Positions 8,612 through 17,715 of a stretch of DNA of 64,000 nt are shown piece after piece. Within the stretch, counting starts at the first letter, position 1, and each line of letters begins with the position of its first letter. The stretch is from Aestuariivivens insulae (GTDB lineage Bacteria; Bacteroidota; Bacteroidia; Flavobacteriales; Flavobacteriaceae): the NCBI RefSeq assembly GCF_022662195.1, contig NZ_JAKMCS010000010.1, forward strand, positions 1 to 64,000, written 5' to 3'. A model generated the notes under the pieces. It was given only the letters and a program-made list of their open reading frames with translations. It made no database searches and had not been told where the DNA came from. The translations under genes and the position numbers were made by a program.

Positions 8612-9505
8612 TCATGTTTTTTTAGCCCAGAATGAAGCTAATATTAAACCAGATATAATATGCCATATGCCCCAAAAGGCAACTAATATAGCCATGCCTC
8701 CCAATCCTTCAAAAAAGGTAAAAATAAGCAATAGCCCTAAACCAGAATTTTGTATCCCCGTTTCAATGGTTATGGTTTTCTTATTCTTAAATGACAATTT
8801 AAATAAATATGCCATTAAAAAGCCCAGCAATAAGGCCAGCACATTATGCGATACCGTTAACATAAATACACGATGGATATAGGTATTAAACACCTCTATA
8901 TTTTTAGCAAATGCCAAAATTACAATTAGGCTAAAAACAAGAATGGAAAACGGTTTTAACCATTTGGAAAGCCGTATTGCCATCATTGCATTCCTACTAC
9001 GAAAAAACATGCCCAACATTAAAGGAATACCAAGAATTAAAACCACCAATTTAAAAAGTTCAAAAAAATTCAATTCCACGGTTTTTAAAAGCTGTGCAGT
9101 AGGTTGGTAGAGGCTCCCATAAAACTGAAAATTAAAAGGCGTCATAAAAACAGCCAAAAATGTAGCAAAAGCCGTTAAGCTCACCGATAGTGCGGTATTC
9201 CCTTTTGCCAAATGAGTCATGAAGTTTGAAATGTTTCCTCCTGGGCAAGCCGCCACCATAACCATCCCCAAAGCAATGCTTGGCTGTGGTTTTATATATA
9301 AAACAAGCAGAAAAGTAAGTAAAGGCAGTAGAACAAACTGCGATAACACCCCAACAAAAAGCAATTTTGGTGTTTTTAATAACTGTTTAAAATCATCGAT
9401 TGTAACACCTAAGGCCACGCCAAACATAACTACTGCTAGTGCTATGTTTAACCCCCACAACCCTGTGCTGTCAAAATTAATCTTTACTTGATCTAGCTCC
9501 AGCAT
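8612..9505 (-). CDS. Bile acid:sodium symporter (BASS) family transporter
   Basis: A 297-aa membrane protein with about nine to ten hydrophobic segments. ACPGGNISNFMTHLAKGN in the middle and ETGIQNSGLGLLL near the C-terminus are the two crossover motifs that bind sodium in BASS proteins. Bacterial members move organic acids or similar anions; the substrate here cannot be told. The gene lies 3 nt after the CsaA-like gene and 4 nt before the acyltransferase gene, so all three are likely cotranscribed. Confidence 0.82.
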   Translation of the reverse strand: MLELDQVKINFDSTGLWGLNIALAVVMFGVALGVTIDDFKQLLKTPKLLFVGVLSQFVLLPLLTFLLVLYIKPQPSIALGMVMVAACPGGNISNFMTHLAKGNTALSVSLTAFATFLAVFMTPFNFQFYGSLYQPTAQLLKTVELNFFELFKLVVLILGIPLMLGMFFRSRNAMMAIRLSKWLKPFSILVFSLIVILAFAKNIEVFNTYIHRVFMLTVSHNVLALLLGFLMAYLFKLSFKNKKTITIETGIQNSGLGLLLIFTFFEGLGGMAILVAFWGIWHIISGLILASFWAKKT

Positions 9506-9508
9506 GTT

Positions 9509-9844
9509 TTAAGATACTACCGTTCCATTTTTTACCTGATGTTCAGGACTCAACAACACAACATCTTTAGCTTTTACTGCGCCCAACACCAAACATTCGC
9601 TCATAAAATTAGCAATCTGCTTTTTTGGAAAGTTAACGACCGCTATAATCTGACGGTTCAATAAATCGTCCTTTGTGTATAAAGTTGTTATTTGTGCTGA
9701 AGATTTTTTAATCCCCAAATCCCCAAAATCGATGGTTAATTGATAAGCTGGGTGCCGTGCTTTTGGGAAATCGTTGACTTCAATTATAGTCCCCACACGT
9801 AAATCGACCTTAGTAAAGGTTTCAAAAGTTATTGCTTTACCCAT
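9509..9844 (-). CDS. CsaA-like tRNA-binding domain protein
   Basis: A 111-aa protein consisting of one OB-fold tRNA-binding domain, as in CsaA and the C-terminus of bacterial MetRS. FTKVDLRVGTIIEVNDFPKAR, then the KSSAQITTLY segment, and a C-terminal VVLLSPEHQVKNGTVV are characteristic. CsaA has been described as an export-related chaperone in Bacillus; whether that holds here is unknown. First gene of the three-gene minus operon down to 7564. Confidence 0.85.
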   Translation of the reverse strand: MGKAITFETFTKVDLRVGTIIEVNDFPKARHPAYQLTIDFGDLGIKKSSAQITTLYTKDDLLNRQIIAVVNFPKKQIANFMSECLVLGAVKAKDVVLLSPEHQVKNGTVVS

Positions 9845-9901
9845 ATTTAATAATGCTAGTCCTGAGTAACCATTACAGTTTTTATTTGGATTAAAATTAC
9901 T

Positions 9902-9937
9902 AAATCCCAGAACAACCCATGGGTTGTTCTGGGATTT
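9902..9937. terminator. Long perfect palindrome, possible terminator
   Basis: Arms AAATCCCAGAACAACCC (9902-9918) and GGGTTGTTCTGGGATTT (9921-9937) are perfect 17-bp partners with only AT between them. On the plus strand a TCTTTT run follows. It lies upstream of the CsaA-like gene and 265 bp after the aquaporin stop, so it could end aquaporin transcription, although the minus-strand T run is weak. Confidence 0.55.
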
Positions 9938-10201
9938 TCTTTTATATGGTTTTATTTAATACCGTATTGCCCTTGTATTTACTCTGGTACTTTAGGCATA
10001 CGCAACGGTGTTTGGTTATTCCCATCAAAGCTACCCTATTTCTCAAGGCATGCCTCAACAGTCTTTCCTCGCTACGTACCAAAACATACAGCTACGAAGG
10101 CATCGATTATTTCCCTCGCCCTATTACATACTTAGTCCTAAACTTAAGCGATAGTCCACCCGGTTACGCTTTGCTTAGTTTGCATTCATTCTTATTTTAA
10201 T
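9938..10201. other. Gap between palindrome and aquaporin gene
   Basis: A plus-strand frame is open here but has no recognisable protein features: composition is unlike neighbouring genes and it starts inside the palindrome. I see no gene, RNA or repeat that I can name in this stretch. Confidence 0.3.
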
Positions 10202-10888
10202 TTATTCTTTATCAAATAAGCCTTTATGTATAATCCCGGCCACAATAGCCCCTAAAATTGGAGCCACCCAAAACAACCATAACTGTGCTGTAAATTCACC
10301 GCCAGCAAACAGGGCCTGACTTGTAGAACGAGCAGGGTTAACCGACGTATTTGAAATTGGTATGCTAATTAAGTGTATTAATGTTAGAGCTAAACCTATG
10401 GCTATACCAGCGAAGCCTTTAGGCGCTTTGTGGTGTATGCTCCCTAAAATAACCAATAAAAAAAATAGGGTTAACACAAATTCTGCTATTAAAACAGATA
10501 ACATACTGTAACCTCCAGGCGATAATTCACCATAACCATTAGCTGCAAACCCACCAATATCAACAAAATCGGATTTTCCAGATACAATTACAAACAATAC
10601 ACCAGCAGCTGCTATTGCCCCAATTACTTGCGCAACAATATAACCTACTATATCCTTAGCAGGAAACTTCCCTCCTGCCCATAAACCTAAAGATACTGCT
10701 GGATTAAAATGTGCTCCCGAAATATGACCTACAGCATAAACCATAGTCAAAACTGTTAACCCAAACGCAAGCGCAACACCCAAAAAGCCAATTCCTAGTT
10801 CTGGAAATCCAGCAGCAAAAATAGCACTACCACATCCACCAAAGACCAGCCAAAATGTCCCAAAAAATTCAGCAAAAAGTTTTTTCAT
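10202..10888 (-). CDS. aqpZ: Aquaporin Z-type water channel
   Basis: A 228-aa MIP-family channel with six membrane helices. The two pore loops carry NPA motifs at 62-64 ([13 protein letters not shown]) and 184-186 (NTSVNPARS). His172 in helix 5 and Arg187 after the second NPA fit the narrow filter of water-selective AqpZ more than glycerol facilitators. It is a single gene. A short inverted repeat lies just upstream of the start (10901-10916). Confidence 0.9.
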   Translation of the reverse strand: MKKLFAEFFGTFWLVFGGCGSAIFAAGFPELGIGFLGVALAFGLTVLTMVYAVGHISGAHFNPAVSLGLWAGGKFPAKDIVGYIVAQVIGAIAAAGVLFVIVSGKSDFVDIGGFAANGYGELSPGGYSMLSVLIAEFVLTLFFLLVILGSIHHKAPKGFAGIAIGLALTLIHLISIPISNTSVNPARSTSQALFAGGEFTAQLWLFWVAPILGAIVAGIIHKGLFDKE

Positions 10889-10900
10889 AATTTTTAAGAT

Positions 10901-10916
10901 TTTAGTTACAACTAAA
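10901..10916. promoter_or_regulatory. Inverted repeat upstream of aqpZ
   Basis: TTTAGTTACAACTAAA has 7-bp perfect arms (TTTAGTT and AACTAAA) and begins 13 nt from the aqpZ start codon. It could be an operator or a leader hairpin; no regulator is evident nearby. Confidence 0.3.
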
Positions 10917-10977
10917 TATATAAATTATTTACTTACGTTTTAAATAGGCATAAACAAATTACTATTTAGGATTTTTT

Positions 10978-11106
10978 GGGCAAATGGCAAGCCACCGCAG
11001 CCCTCCCGACCTCACCAAGGGAAGGAGTTTCTTGATTTTTAATTCATTTGAGTAAGAATCCCTCCCCTTTGGGGAGGTTAGGTGGGGCTAAAAGCTGCCG
11101 CTCCTA
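10978..11106. repeat. Dispersed repeat element, copy 1 (second copy near 49 kb)
   Basis: GGGCAAATGGCAAGCCACC at 10978-10996 and AAAAGCTGCCGCTCCTA at 11090-11106 both recur exactly, in reverse complement and the same relative order, at 49045-49063 and 48986-49002. Between the blocks this copy has an extra palindrome-like pair (CCTCCCGACCTCACC near 11002 and GGTTAGGTGGGG near 11077) that the other copy lacks. An open plus-strand frame across it is an artefact of the repeat. Confidence 0.65.
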
Positions 11107-11300
11107 CTGCTTTTGCAAGATAATGGCCGTTGGCGGGCCTCATGGTTGGGCTATGCTTCTTAAACCACTATACTTAATACTTTGTTCTCTGTACACTGTA
11201 CTTTACTCACAACACGCTTCAAGCTTAAAAAAATTCTCGCACACCCACCTAAATAATACATAAAGTTCTCCATAGACTTCACTAAATATTTTTAAACCCA

Positions 11301-11308
11301 TATCTTTG
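11301..11308 (+). promoter_or_regulatory. Promoter -7 box for the small membrane protein/glycosyltransferase operon
   Basis: TATCTTTG matches TAnnTTTG. The predicted transcript would have a leader of about 110 nt before the ATG at 11425, containing the folded element at 11333-11404. Confidence 0.55.
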
Positions 11309-11332
11309 CAGAAATTAATTGTATTATCGCAA

Positions 11333-11404
11333 ATGAAACATCCATGCCTAGACTTTAGTCACACTGCGGAAATGATAATTTGGATGTTACATGTGACTTT
11401 TTAG
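11333..11404 (+). ncRNA. Candidate structured (pseudoknot-like) 5' leader
   Basis: Two helices interleave. AACATCCA (11337-11344) pairs with TGGATGTT (11381-11388), 8 bp; AGTCACA (11357-11363) pairs with TGTGACT (11392-11398), 7 bp. The order 1-2-1'-2' is an H-type pseudoknot. A 23-codon frame (ATG 11333, TAG 11402) spans the same interval and could be a leader peptide instead. I do not recognise a known riboswitch; the assignment is from base pairing alone. Confidence 0.4.
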
Positions 11405-11424
11405 TAAAAAATAAATATTAACAC

Positions 11425-11628
11425 ATGAAACTGCTACTTATAACTTTTATCCTATTAGGGTTGGGCATTGCTGGGATTGCCATTAAAATTTGGGCAAAAA
11501 AAGACGGTAAATTTTCTGGAACTTGTGCCAGCCAAAACCCCATGCTAAATAAAGAAGGTGAAGCCTGTGGCTTTTGCGGAAAAACCCCAGACCAATTTAG
11601 CGAATGTAACGAACCTCAACATTCCTAG
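11425..11628 (+). CDS. Small single-pass membrane protein, 67 aa
   Basis: N-terminal hydrophobic helix (about 3-24) followed by a short soluble tail with four cysteines: C at 34, C48 and C51 in ACGFCGK, and C60. The spacing hints at a metal site or disulfides in the periplasm. I recall similar unnamed membrane proteins in flavobacteria. The stop is 6 nt before the glycosyltransferase start, so the two are cotranscribed behind the promoter at 11301 and the structured leader. Confidence 0.65.
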   Translation: MKLLLITFILLGLGIAGIAIKIWAKKDGKFSGTCASQNPMLNKEGEACGFCGKTPDQFSECNEPQHS

Positions 11629-11634
11629 TAATAT

Positions 11635-12747
11635 ATGCCAATTCTTGACTTTCTGTTCTACAGCTTTATTATTGTAGTCTGTATTCAAGTCGTTATTTAT
11701 ATTTTTATTTACGGAAAGTTTTCATTTTCGAAACCTAAAAAACCAGCCTTAAAAAAATTACCGGTTTCCGTAATAATTTGTGCCAAAAATGAAGCCGAAA
11801 ACCTGGAACGGTTTTTACCTACTATCATCCAACAAAATTATCCCGAATTTGAGATTATTTTAATTAATGATGCTTCACATGACAACACATTGGAGGTCAT
11901 GCAAAAATTTGCTGAATTACATTCCAATATTAAAATAGTAAATGTTAAACCCATTGAAACTTTTTGGGGCAATAAAAAATATGCATTAACCTTAGGCATT
12001 AAAGCTTCAAGTCACGACTTGCTTTTATTTACCGATGCCGATTGCAAGCCCACTTCTAAGTATTGGATAAGTGGAATGATCAGCCATTTCAACACAAAAA
12101 CTTCAATTGTTTTGGGCTTTGGTGCACACATAAAAATCAAAAATTCGTTTTTAAACAAGCTCATTCGTTTCGAAACATTAATAACAGCACTTCGGTATTT
12201 TTCCTTTGCTAAAATAGGCATGCCCTATATGGGCGTTGGCAGAAACTTAGCCTACAAGAAAGATCTTTTTTTTAAAGCTAATGGCTTTATGAACCATATG
12301 CGGATTAAATCTGGTGATGACGACCTGTTTATTAATCAAGTAGCTACGGCCAACAATACCAATATTTGTTTTAATAAAAATAGTTTTACCACCTCACCCG
12401 CTAAAACCCGTTTTAAAGATTGGTTTACCCAAAAAAGGCGCCATGTCTCTACTGCAAAATATTACAAACAAAAGCATAAAATACTTTTAGCCTTAACCTA
12501 TAGTATGCAACTGTTGTTTTGGGTTCTAGGCTTAATACTATTAGCTACTACACACCAGTGGTTTACAGTAATTCTTTTTTTGGGCTTACGACTAATCGCA
12601 CAATATATAATAGTTGGATCTGCCTCAAAGAAACTGGACAGTAAAGACCTTATTATTTTAATTCCTTTTCTGGAAATTTTCTTAATTAGCGTGCAATTAT
12701 TTATATTTATAAATAATCTTATCTCAAAACCAAATCATTGGAAATAA
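11635..12747 (+). CDS. Membrane glycosyltransferase, family GT2
   Basis: A 370-aa inverting GT-A enzyme. N-terminal membrane anchor (4-27), then VSVIICAKNEAENLERFLP (44-62), ILINDASHDNT (75-85), the metal-binding FTDAD at 132-136, KSGDDDLF near 220 (acceptor/base region) and a QKRRH segment near 262. Two C-terminal hydrophobic segments follow. It probably transfers an activated sugar to a lipid or surface polymer, as such enzymes do; the acceptor is unknown. Its last 10 nt overlap the sigma factor gene. Confidence 0.85.
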   Translation: MPILDFLFYSFIIVVCIQVVIYIFIYGKFSFSKPKKPALKKLPVSVIICAKNEAENLERFLPTIIQQNYPEFEIILINDASHDNTLEVMQKFAELHSNIKIVNVKPIETFWGNKKYALTLGIKASSHDLLLFTDADCKPTSKYWISGMISHFNTKTSIVLGFGAHIKIKNSFLNKLIRFETLITALRYFSFAKIGMPYMGVGRNLAYKKDLFFKANGFMNHMRIKSGDDDLFINQVATANNTNICFNKNSFTTSPAKTRFKDWFTQKRRHVSTAKYYKQKHKILLALTYSMQLLFWVLGLILLATTHQWFTVILFLGLRLIAQYIIVGSASKKLDSKDLIILIPFLEIFLISVQLFIFINNLISKPNHWK

Positions 12748-13295
12748 ACGAAGCCATCAAACGCGCCAAAATGAATGACCAAAAAGCATTCAATTATTTG
12801 TTGGATAGGTATTGGGATGATGTTTATGGCTTTCAGCTCAAACGCATTCAAAATGAAAACGATGCCGAAGATATTACCATCCAAACCTTTTCTAAAGCAT
12901 TCGACAGAATAGAAACTTTCGATGAATCTTACAAATTCAAAACTTGGCTTATAGCCATTTCAAAAAACATTCATATTGATTTATTGCGGAAAGAAGAACG
13001 ATCAATAGCCAAAGTTATTTCACATGATGATGATCATGCCTACAAAGTTTTAGATGAATCGCCTTCACCTGAAGACATAATCATTACCGAACAGCATTTA
13101 GCTAAACTATTATTGGATATAAAAAAGCTAAAACCACATTACCAGAAAATAATTAATCTTAGATATTTTCAGGAGCTGAGCTATAAAGAAATCTCCAACC
13201 AACTAGGCGAGCCCATAAATAATGTTAAAGTAAAGCTGTTAAGAGCTAAAAAATTACTTGCAGATATTATAAAAATGCAAAAGAGCAAAGCCTAA
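12738..13295 (+). CDS. ECF-type RNA polymerase sigma factor
   Basis: A 185-aa sigma-70 family protein with region 2 (DRYWDDVYGFQLKRIQNENDAEDITIQTFSKAF, about 24-55) and region 4 (LKPHYQKIINLRYFQELSYKEISNQLGEPINNVKVKL, about 135-172, helix-turn-helix). The first in-frame start is TTG at 12738, overlapping the glycosyltransferase by 10 nt; an ATG at 12771 is possible, but would cut into the family's usual N-terminus. No anti-sigma gene follows. Coupling to the glycosyltransferase suggests an envelope-related regulon, which is inference. Confidence 0.82.
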   Translation: MEINEAIKRAKMNDQKAFNYLLDRYWDDVYGFQLKRIQNENDAEDITIQTFSKAFDRIETFDESYKFKTWLIAISKNIHIDLLRKEERSIAKVISHDDDHAYKVLDESPSPEDIIITEQHLAKLLLDIKKLKPHYQKIINLRYFQELSYKEISNQLGEPINNVKVKLLRAKKLLADIIKMQKSKA

Positions 13296-13529
13296 GGGGT
13301 TATACAAATTGAAAGGCTCACCAATATTCCTCTTAAGTTTGAATTAGATTGGCTACCTGGAGATCTGAATTAAGATATTAGTTATTGGAAGTTACACTTA
13401 TTTAACAAATACCCAATAACCAACGACTACCGACTAACAACTAAATTACCACAAAAGAGCCATCAGCTATAGTTTTAAGTTATTTAAGTTTTTAAGTTTA
13501 AGGCACTTCATGATTAATACAATACTTTG

Positions 13530-13537
13530 TATCTTTG
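13530..13537 (+). promoter_or_regulatory. Promoter -7 box for lipA
   Basis: TATCTTTG matches TAnnTTTG and lies 17 nt upstream of the ATG at 13555. It falls inside the longer open frame that begins at 13510, so translation should start at 13555. The gap 13296-13529 shows nothing else I can name. Confidence 0.6.
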
Positions 13538-13554
13538 TGCCTTATTTTAAAAGC

Positions 13555-14436
13555 ATGAATACAGAAACAGCTTCCAATATATTACCAAAAGAAAGAACTC
13601 CAAAACCAAAATGGTTACGTGTTAAATTACCAACAGGTAAAAAATACACCGAACTTAGAGGTTTAGTCGATAAATATAAATTAAATACCATTTGTACATC
13701 GGGTAGTTGCCCCAATATGGGCGAATGCTGGGGAGAAGGTACTGCCACCTTTATGATTTTAGGCAATATTTGCACACGCTCCTGCGGGTTTTGCGGTGTT
13801 AAAACCGGGAGACCAGAAACTGTAGATTGGGACGAACCAGAAAAAGTAGCACGTTCCATAAAGCTTATGAAAATAAAACACGCTGTACTTACCAGTGTAG
13901 ATCGCGACGACCTTAAGGACATGGGAAGTATTATGTGGGCCGAAACCGTTAAAGCTGTTCGCAGAATGAACCCAGAAACCACTTTAGAAACCCTTATCCC
14001 CGATTTTCAGGGAATAGAACAACATATAGACAGAATCATTGATGTTGCTCCTGAAGTTGTTTCACACAACATCGAAACAGTTAGACGGTTAACACGTGAG
14101 GTGCGTATTCAAGCAAAATACGACAGAAGCATGGGCGTTCTAAAATATTTAAAGCAACAAGGACAGCGCAGGACCAAATCGGGCATTATGCTAGGACTGG
14201 GGGAAACCAGAGATGAAGTAGTAGAAACATTGCACGATTTAAAAGCCAATGATGTAGATGTTGTTACTATTGGACAGTACTTACAACCTAGTAAAAAACA
14301 TTTACCCGTTAAGCAATTTATAAGCCCTGAGCAATTTGAAGAATATAGACAAATAGGTTTAGACCTTGGTTTTAGACATGTAGAAAGTAGTGCATTGGTA
14401 CGCTCTTCGTATCACGCACAAAAACACATTCATTAA
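13555..14436 (+). CDS. lipA: Lipoyl synthase
   Basis: Radical SAM enzyme that inserts two sulfurs into protein-bound octanoyl groups to make lipoyl cofactor. The 293 residues hold both iron-sulfur clusters: the auxiliary set C47, C52, C58 ([13 protein letters not shown]) and the radical SAM set C73, C77, C80 (CTRSCGFC). [17 protein letters not shown] is the family signature. I chose the ATG at 13555 because the promoter box at 13530 precludes the upstream frame start. gap follows after 5 nt. The glycine cleavage gene gcvP, whose partner GcvH needs lipoate, also lies in the window. Confidence 0.95.
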   Translation: MNTETASNILPKERTPKPKWLRVKLPTGKKYTELRGLVDKYKLNTICTSGSCPNMGECWGEGTATFMILGNICTRSCGFCGVKTGRPETVDWDEPEKVARSIKLMKIKHAVLTSVDRDDLKDMGSIMWAETVKAVRRMNPETTLETLIPDFQGIEQHIDRIIDVAPEVVSHNIETVRRLTREVRIQAKYDRSMGVLKYLKQQGQRRTKSGIMLGLGETRDEVVETLHDLKANDVDVVTIGQYLQPSKKHLPVKQFISPEQFEEYRQIGLDLGFRHVESSALVRSSYHAQKHIH

Positions 14437-14441
14437 AAGCT

Positions 14442-15458
14442 ATGATAAATGTTGCTATTAATGGCTTTGGCAGAATAGGCAGGCGTGTTTTTAGGTTGCT
14501 CCAAAACCACAAAAACATTCAAGTTGTTGCCATAAACGATTTATCTGATGGCAAAACGCTTAGCCATTTACTTAAATACGACAGTATTCATGGCATTTTC
14601 CCCGCTGAAACTTCATTTACCGATAAGGCCATTGTAGTAAACGATAAAACAATTCCTCTTTTAAACGAAAACCATCCAAAACATATAGATTGGAGTGCTT
14701 TTCAAGTTGATTTTGTTATTGAATCTACCGGAAAATTTAAAACCGCTACAGATTTACAATACCATTTAATAAATGGTGCCAAACGTGTTATTTTAAGTGT
14801 GCCCCCACTTGAGGATAGCATTAAAACTATTGTATTGGGTGTAAACGACAACATTATTGATGGGACAGAAACCATTATTTCTAATGCCTCTTGCACTACA
14901 AATAATGCTGCCCCAATGATTGATGTTATTAACAAACTCTGTGGTATTGACCAGGCATATATTACTACGGTACATTCTTATACGACCGACCAAAGTTTAC
15001 ATGACCAACCACATAACGACCTTAGACGAGCCAGGGCAGCAGGACAATCCATTGTCCCAACAACTACCGGAGCAGCAAAGGCACTTACCAAAATTTTTCC
15101 TGAACTTTCAGATGTTATTGGTGGATGTGGCATAAGAGTCCCTGTTATTAATGGTTCTTTAACCGATATCACATTTAATGTAAAACAAACCGTTTCAATA
15201 GACGACATAAATACAGCCTTTAAAGAAGCTTCTAATAACCATTATAAGAATATCATTCAATATACAGAAGCCCCTATTGTTTCCATTGATGTTGTAGGAA
15301 ACACACATTCTTGTATCTTTGATTCACTAATGACCTCGGTTATAGGAAACATGGTAAAAATTATTGGGTGGTACGACAATGAAACTGGCTATTCACAAAG
15401 AATAATTGATTTATTATGCAATTTATCGGTAAAAAAGAGTGTTTTATCGATAAAATAA
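14442..15458 (+). CDS. gap: Glyceraldehyde-3-phosphate dehydrogenase, type I
   Basis: A 338-aa enzyme. The Rossmann motif is INGFGRIGRRVFRLL (6-20); AINDLSD (30-36) keeps the aspartate that favours NAD; the catalytic Cys151 sits in SNASCTTN (148-154) and TTVHSYT carries the catalytic His. GWYDNETGYSQR near the C-terminus binds NAD. The sequence seems somewhat diverged from housekeeping copies (IVPTTTGAAKALTKIFPEL is normal; the S-loop HDQPHNDLRRARA is near normal), so this could be a second paralogue. It starts 5 nt after lipA. Confidence 0.9.
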   Translation: MINVAINGFGRIGRRVFRLLQNHKNIQVVAINDLSDGKTLSHLLKYDSIHGIFPAETSFTDKAIVVNDKTIPLLNENHPKHIDWSAFQVDFVIESTGKFKTATDLQYHLINGAKRVILSVPPLEDSIKTIVLGVNDNIIDGTETIISNASCTTNNAAPMIDVINKLCGIDQAYITTVHSYTTDQSLHDQPHNDLRRARAAGQSIVPTTTGAAKALTKIFPELSDVIGGCGIRVPVINGSLTDITFNVKQTVSIDDINTAFKEASNNHYKNIIQYTEAPIVSIDVVGNTHSCIFDSLMTSVIGNMVKIIGWYDNETGYSQRIIDLLCNLSVKKSVLSIK

Positions 15459-15459
15459 T

Positions 15460-15467
15460 TATATTTG
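15460..15467 (+). promoter_or_regulatory. Promoter -7 box for the hybrid histidine kinase
   Basis: TATATTTG immediately follows the gap stop codon and lies 19 nt upstream of the kinase ATG at 15487, giving a leader of only about 14 nt. Confidence 0.5.
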
Positions 15468-15486
15468 TCGGTAAGATTAATTTAAA

Positions 15487-17715
15487 ATGCCCCAAATAAA
15501 ACACTACATATCTGCATTTTTTTTATGCTTAGGCTTAATTTCCTTTGCACAAAACTCCATTGACGATGATCCAGAGATCATCCAAAACCGCATAGATTAC
15601 CACCTTCAAGAGTCCGAAAAGGATATTGAAAACTTCGATTATTTTGAGGCCCAAAAAGAACTTGATGAAGCTTTAAAGCTAGCTACCGAGGCTAATAACG
15701 AAGAGCGTTTGGGCATTATTTATGCCACAATAGGGAAGTTACAGTTAACTGTAGAAGAAGCAGACAAAGCTATTAAGTCCATAACTCAAGCGATTAGAGT
15801 ACAACGATTAAACAACGATAATATCAACTTAGGGGAGTCATATAAAATTTTTGGTGATATTTACTTAAAGAAGAAGGAGTACAAGCTTGCCCTAGAACAA
15901 TATAGAGCGGCTAAATCTAAATTCGAAGAAGAAGATTTAAATGAAAAATTGGCAGAGATTCTATTTCATGAGGGGCTTACCTATATGGAATTAAAGAATT
16001 TAAAAAATGCAAGAATTCACTTAGACCAATCCCTTAACTTATCAAAAAAATTAAACCTTACTAGGCTTCAAAGCAAAGCTTTGGTTAACCTTAGTAAGGT
16101 ATATCTTGATTCAGGCCTTGTTCAAAGAGCTTCAACATTAGTAAATGAAAGTTTAAAATTAGCCAAGCAGAACGACTATATAAGTATTTTAAATGATTGC
16201 TATTTGGTATTAAGTGATATAAGCAGTAAGCAAAACGATTTTAAAATGTCTTACGACTACCTTAAAAGCCATTTAAAACTGTCTGATTCACTACAAGCCA
16301 TCCAACATGAAAACCTTTCTCCTGAAAAGCGAATTGAATATTTAATGGCCGATAAAGCCGAGGAGCTAAAAAAAGCAAATAAAGATAAAGAGGAAGCAGA
16401 AAGTAAAAACGATTTAGGCACCCTCATCTCTATTTTAAGTGTGGCTTTAATTACTATTTTATCACTATTAACTTTATCATTATATAAAAACAACAATATA
16501 AGGTTAAAGACCAATAATATGCTTCATAAAAAGAATAGTGAACTTATTATTGCTAAAGAAAAAGCCGAATTGGCCTCTAAAACCAAAGCCAACTTCCTAT
16601 CAACCGTAACACACGAATTACGTACGCCTTTATATGCTGTTACAGGTTTAAGTAACATGTTATTGGACGAAGACCCAAAGCCTGAACAAATACAGCATTT
16701 AAAGTCTCTAAAGTTTTCTGGAGATTACTTGCTTACTTTTATTAACGATATTCTTCAACTAAATAAAATTGAAGCCAATAAAGTAAATATAGAGCCAGAG
16801 CCATTCAACCTTAAAAGCAAGATTAATAATATTGTTATGGCCCTAAATAATTCGGCATTAGATAACAATATTAAAATACATTTTGAATACCCTAAAGATT
16901 TACCCGAAAACTTTATTGCCGACCAAATAAAAATATCCCAAATCTTAATTAACCTAATAGGCAACTCCATTAAATTTACCAAAGACGGGGATATTTGGAT
17001 AAGGGTTCATAAAATTGAACAGGACAATAACAATTATACCCTTAGGTTTGAAGTTGAAGACAACGGTATAGGTATTAGCAAGGAGAAGCAAGACCATATG
17101 TTTGAAAGTTTCTCACAAGGCTCCATCCAAATTAATAGAAAATATGGAGGTACAGGTCTTGGCCTTTCCATTGTTAAGGGGCTTATAGAAATATTAAAAG
17201 GTAAGATTTACTTAACCAGTGAACTTGGTAAAGGCACAACCTTCTATTTTGAAATACCGCTCGAATATACCGATCAAGGTGAAATTAAAGAAACCAAACA
17301 GTCTTATTTCACCAAGGACACTAACGAAATTGATTTAACTAAGGTTAAGATCTTAGTGGTTGAAGACAACAAAATCAATCAAATGATTACCAAGAAGATT
17401 CTAACTAAAATGAATCTTAACTGTGATATTGTAGACAATGGTGAAGATGCTGTAGATAAAATTAAAACGAACAGTTACGATATCGTGTTAATGGACATTC
17501 ATATGCCAGGTATTAGTGGTATTGAAGCTACCAAAATCGTTAGAACCTTCGACAAAGAATTAACCATTTTTGCATTAACCGCAGTAACCATCGAAGACAG
17601 AATGCAAGAGTTTGATGAAGCTGGATTTACAGACATTATTCCGAAGCCATTTAAGCAGGAAGAATTTGAGAAAAAGTTATTTAATGCCTTAAACAAAAAG
17701 AAAAAGTCGGCCTAA
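15487..17715 (+). CDS. Hybrid sensor histidine kinase with periplasmic TPR sensor
   Basis: 742 aa. Signal peptide (1-21), then TPR-like helical repeats (about 45-275), a coiled coil, one membrane helix (about 312-333), a HisKA domain with phospho-His376 (VTHELRTPL), an ATPase domain with N-box NLIGNSIKFT (489-498), G1 EDNGIGI (524-530) and G2 GGTGLGLS (554-561), and a receiver domain with VVEDNK (624-629) and phospho-Asp670 (LMDIHMP). The receiver is C-terminal with no output domain, so phosphate is probably passed on. Such TPR kinases are common in Bacteroidota. Converges on lpxK with a 4-nt overlap. Confidence 0.9.
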   Translation: MPQIKHYISAFFLCLGLISFAQNSIDDDPEIIQNRIDYHLQESEKDIENFDYFEAQKELDEALKLATEANNEERLGIIYATIGKLQLTVEEADKAIKSITQAIRVQRLNNDNINLGESYKIFGDIYLKKKEYKLALEQYRAAKSKFEEEDLNEKLAEILFHEGLTYMELKNLKNARIHLDQSLNLSKKLNLTRLQSKALVNLSKVYLDSGLVQRASTLVNESLKLAKQNDYISILNDCYLVLSDISSKQNDFKMSYDYLKSHLKLSDSLQAIQHENLSPEKRIEYLMADKAEELKKANKDKEEAESKNDLGTLISILSVALITILSLLTLSLYKNNNIRLKTNNMLHKKNSELIIAKEKAELASKTKANFLSTVTHELRTPLYAVTGLSNMLLDEDPKPEQIQHLKSLKFSGDYLLTFINDILQLNKIEANKVNIEPEPFNLKSKINNIVMALNNSALDNNIKIHFEYPKDLPENFIADQIKISQILINLIGNSIKFTKDGDIWIRVHKIEQDNNNYTLRFEVEDNGIGISKEKQDHMFESFSQGSIQINRKYGGTGLGLSIVKGLIEILKGKIYLTSELGKGTTFYFEIPLEYTDQGEIKETKQSYFTKDTNEIDLTKVKILVVEDNKINQMITKKILTKMNLNCDIVDNGEDAVDKIKTNSYDIVLMDIHMPGISGIEATKIVRTFDKELTIFALTAVTIEDRMQEFDEAGFTDIIPKPFKQEEFEKKLFNALNKKKKSA

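Noticed and set aside
9919-10200. Open plus-strand frame of 93 codons between the palindrome and aqpZ
   Set aside because: It starts inside the palindrome, shows no protein-like pattern, has no promoter box and converges into aqpZ.
11048-11263. Open plus-strand frame of 71 codons
   Set aside because: It overlaps the dispersed repeat at 10978-11106 and has no family resemblance.
13510-13554. Longer lipA N-terminus
   Set aside because: The promoter -7 box at 13530 lies inside these codons and the extra residues are unlike lipoyl synthases.
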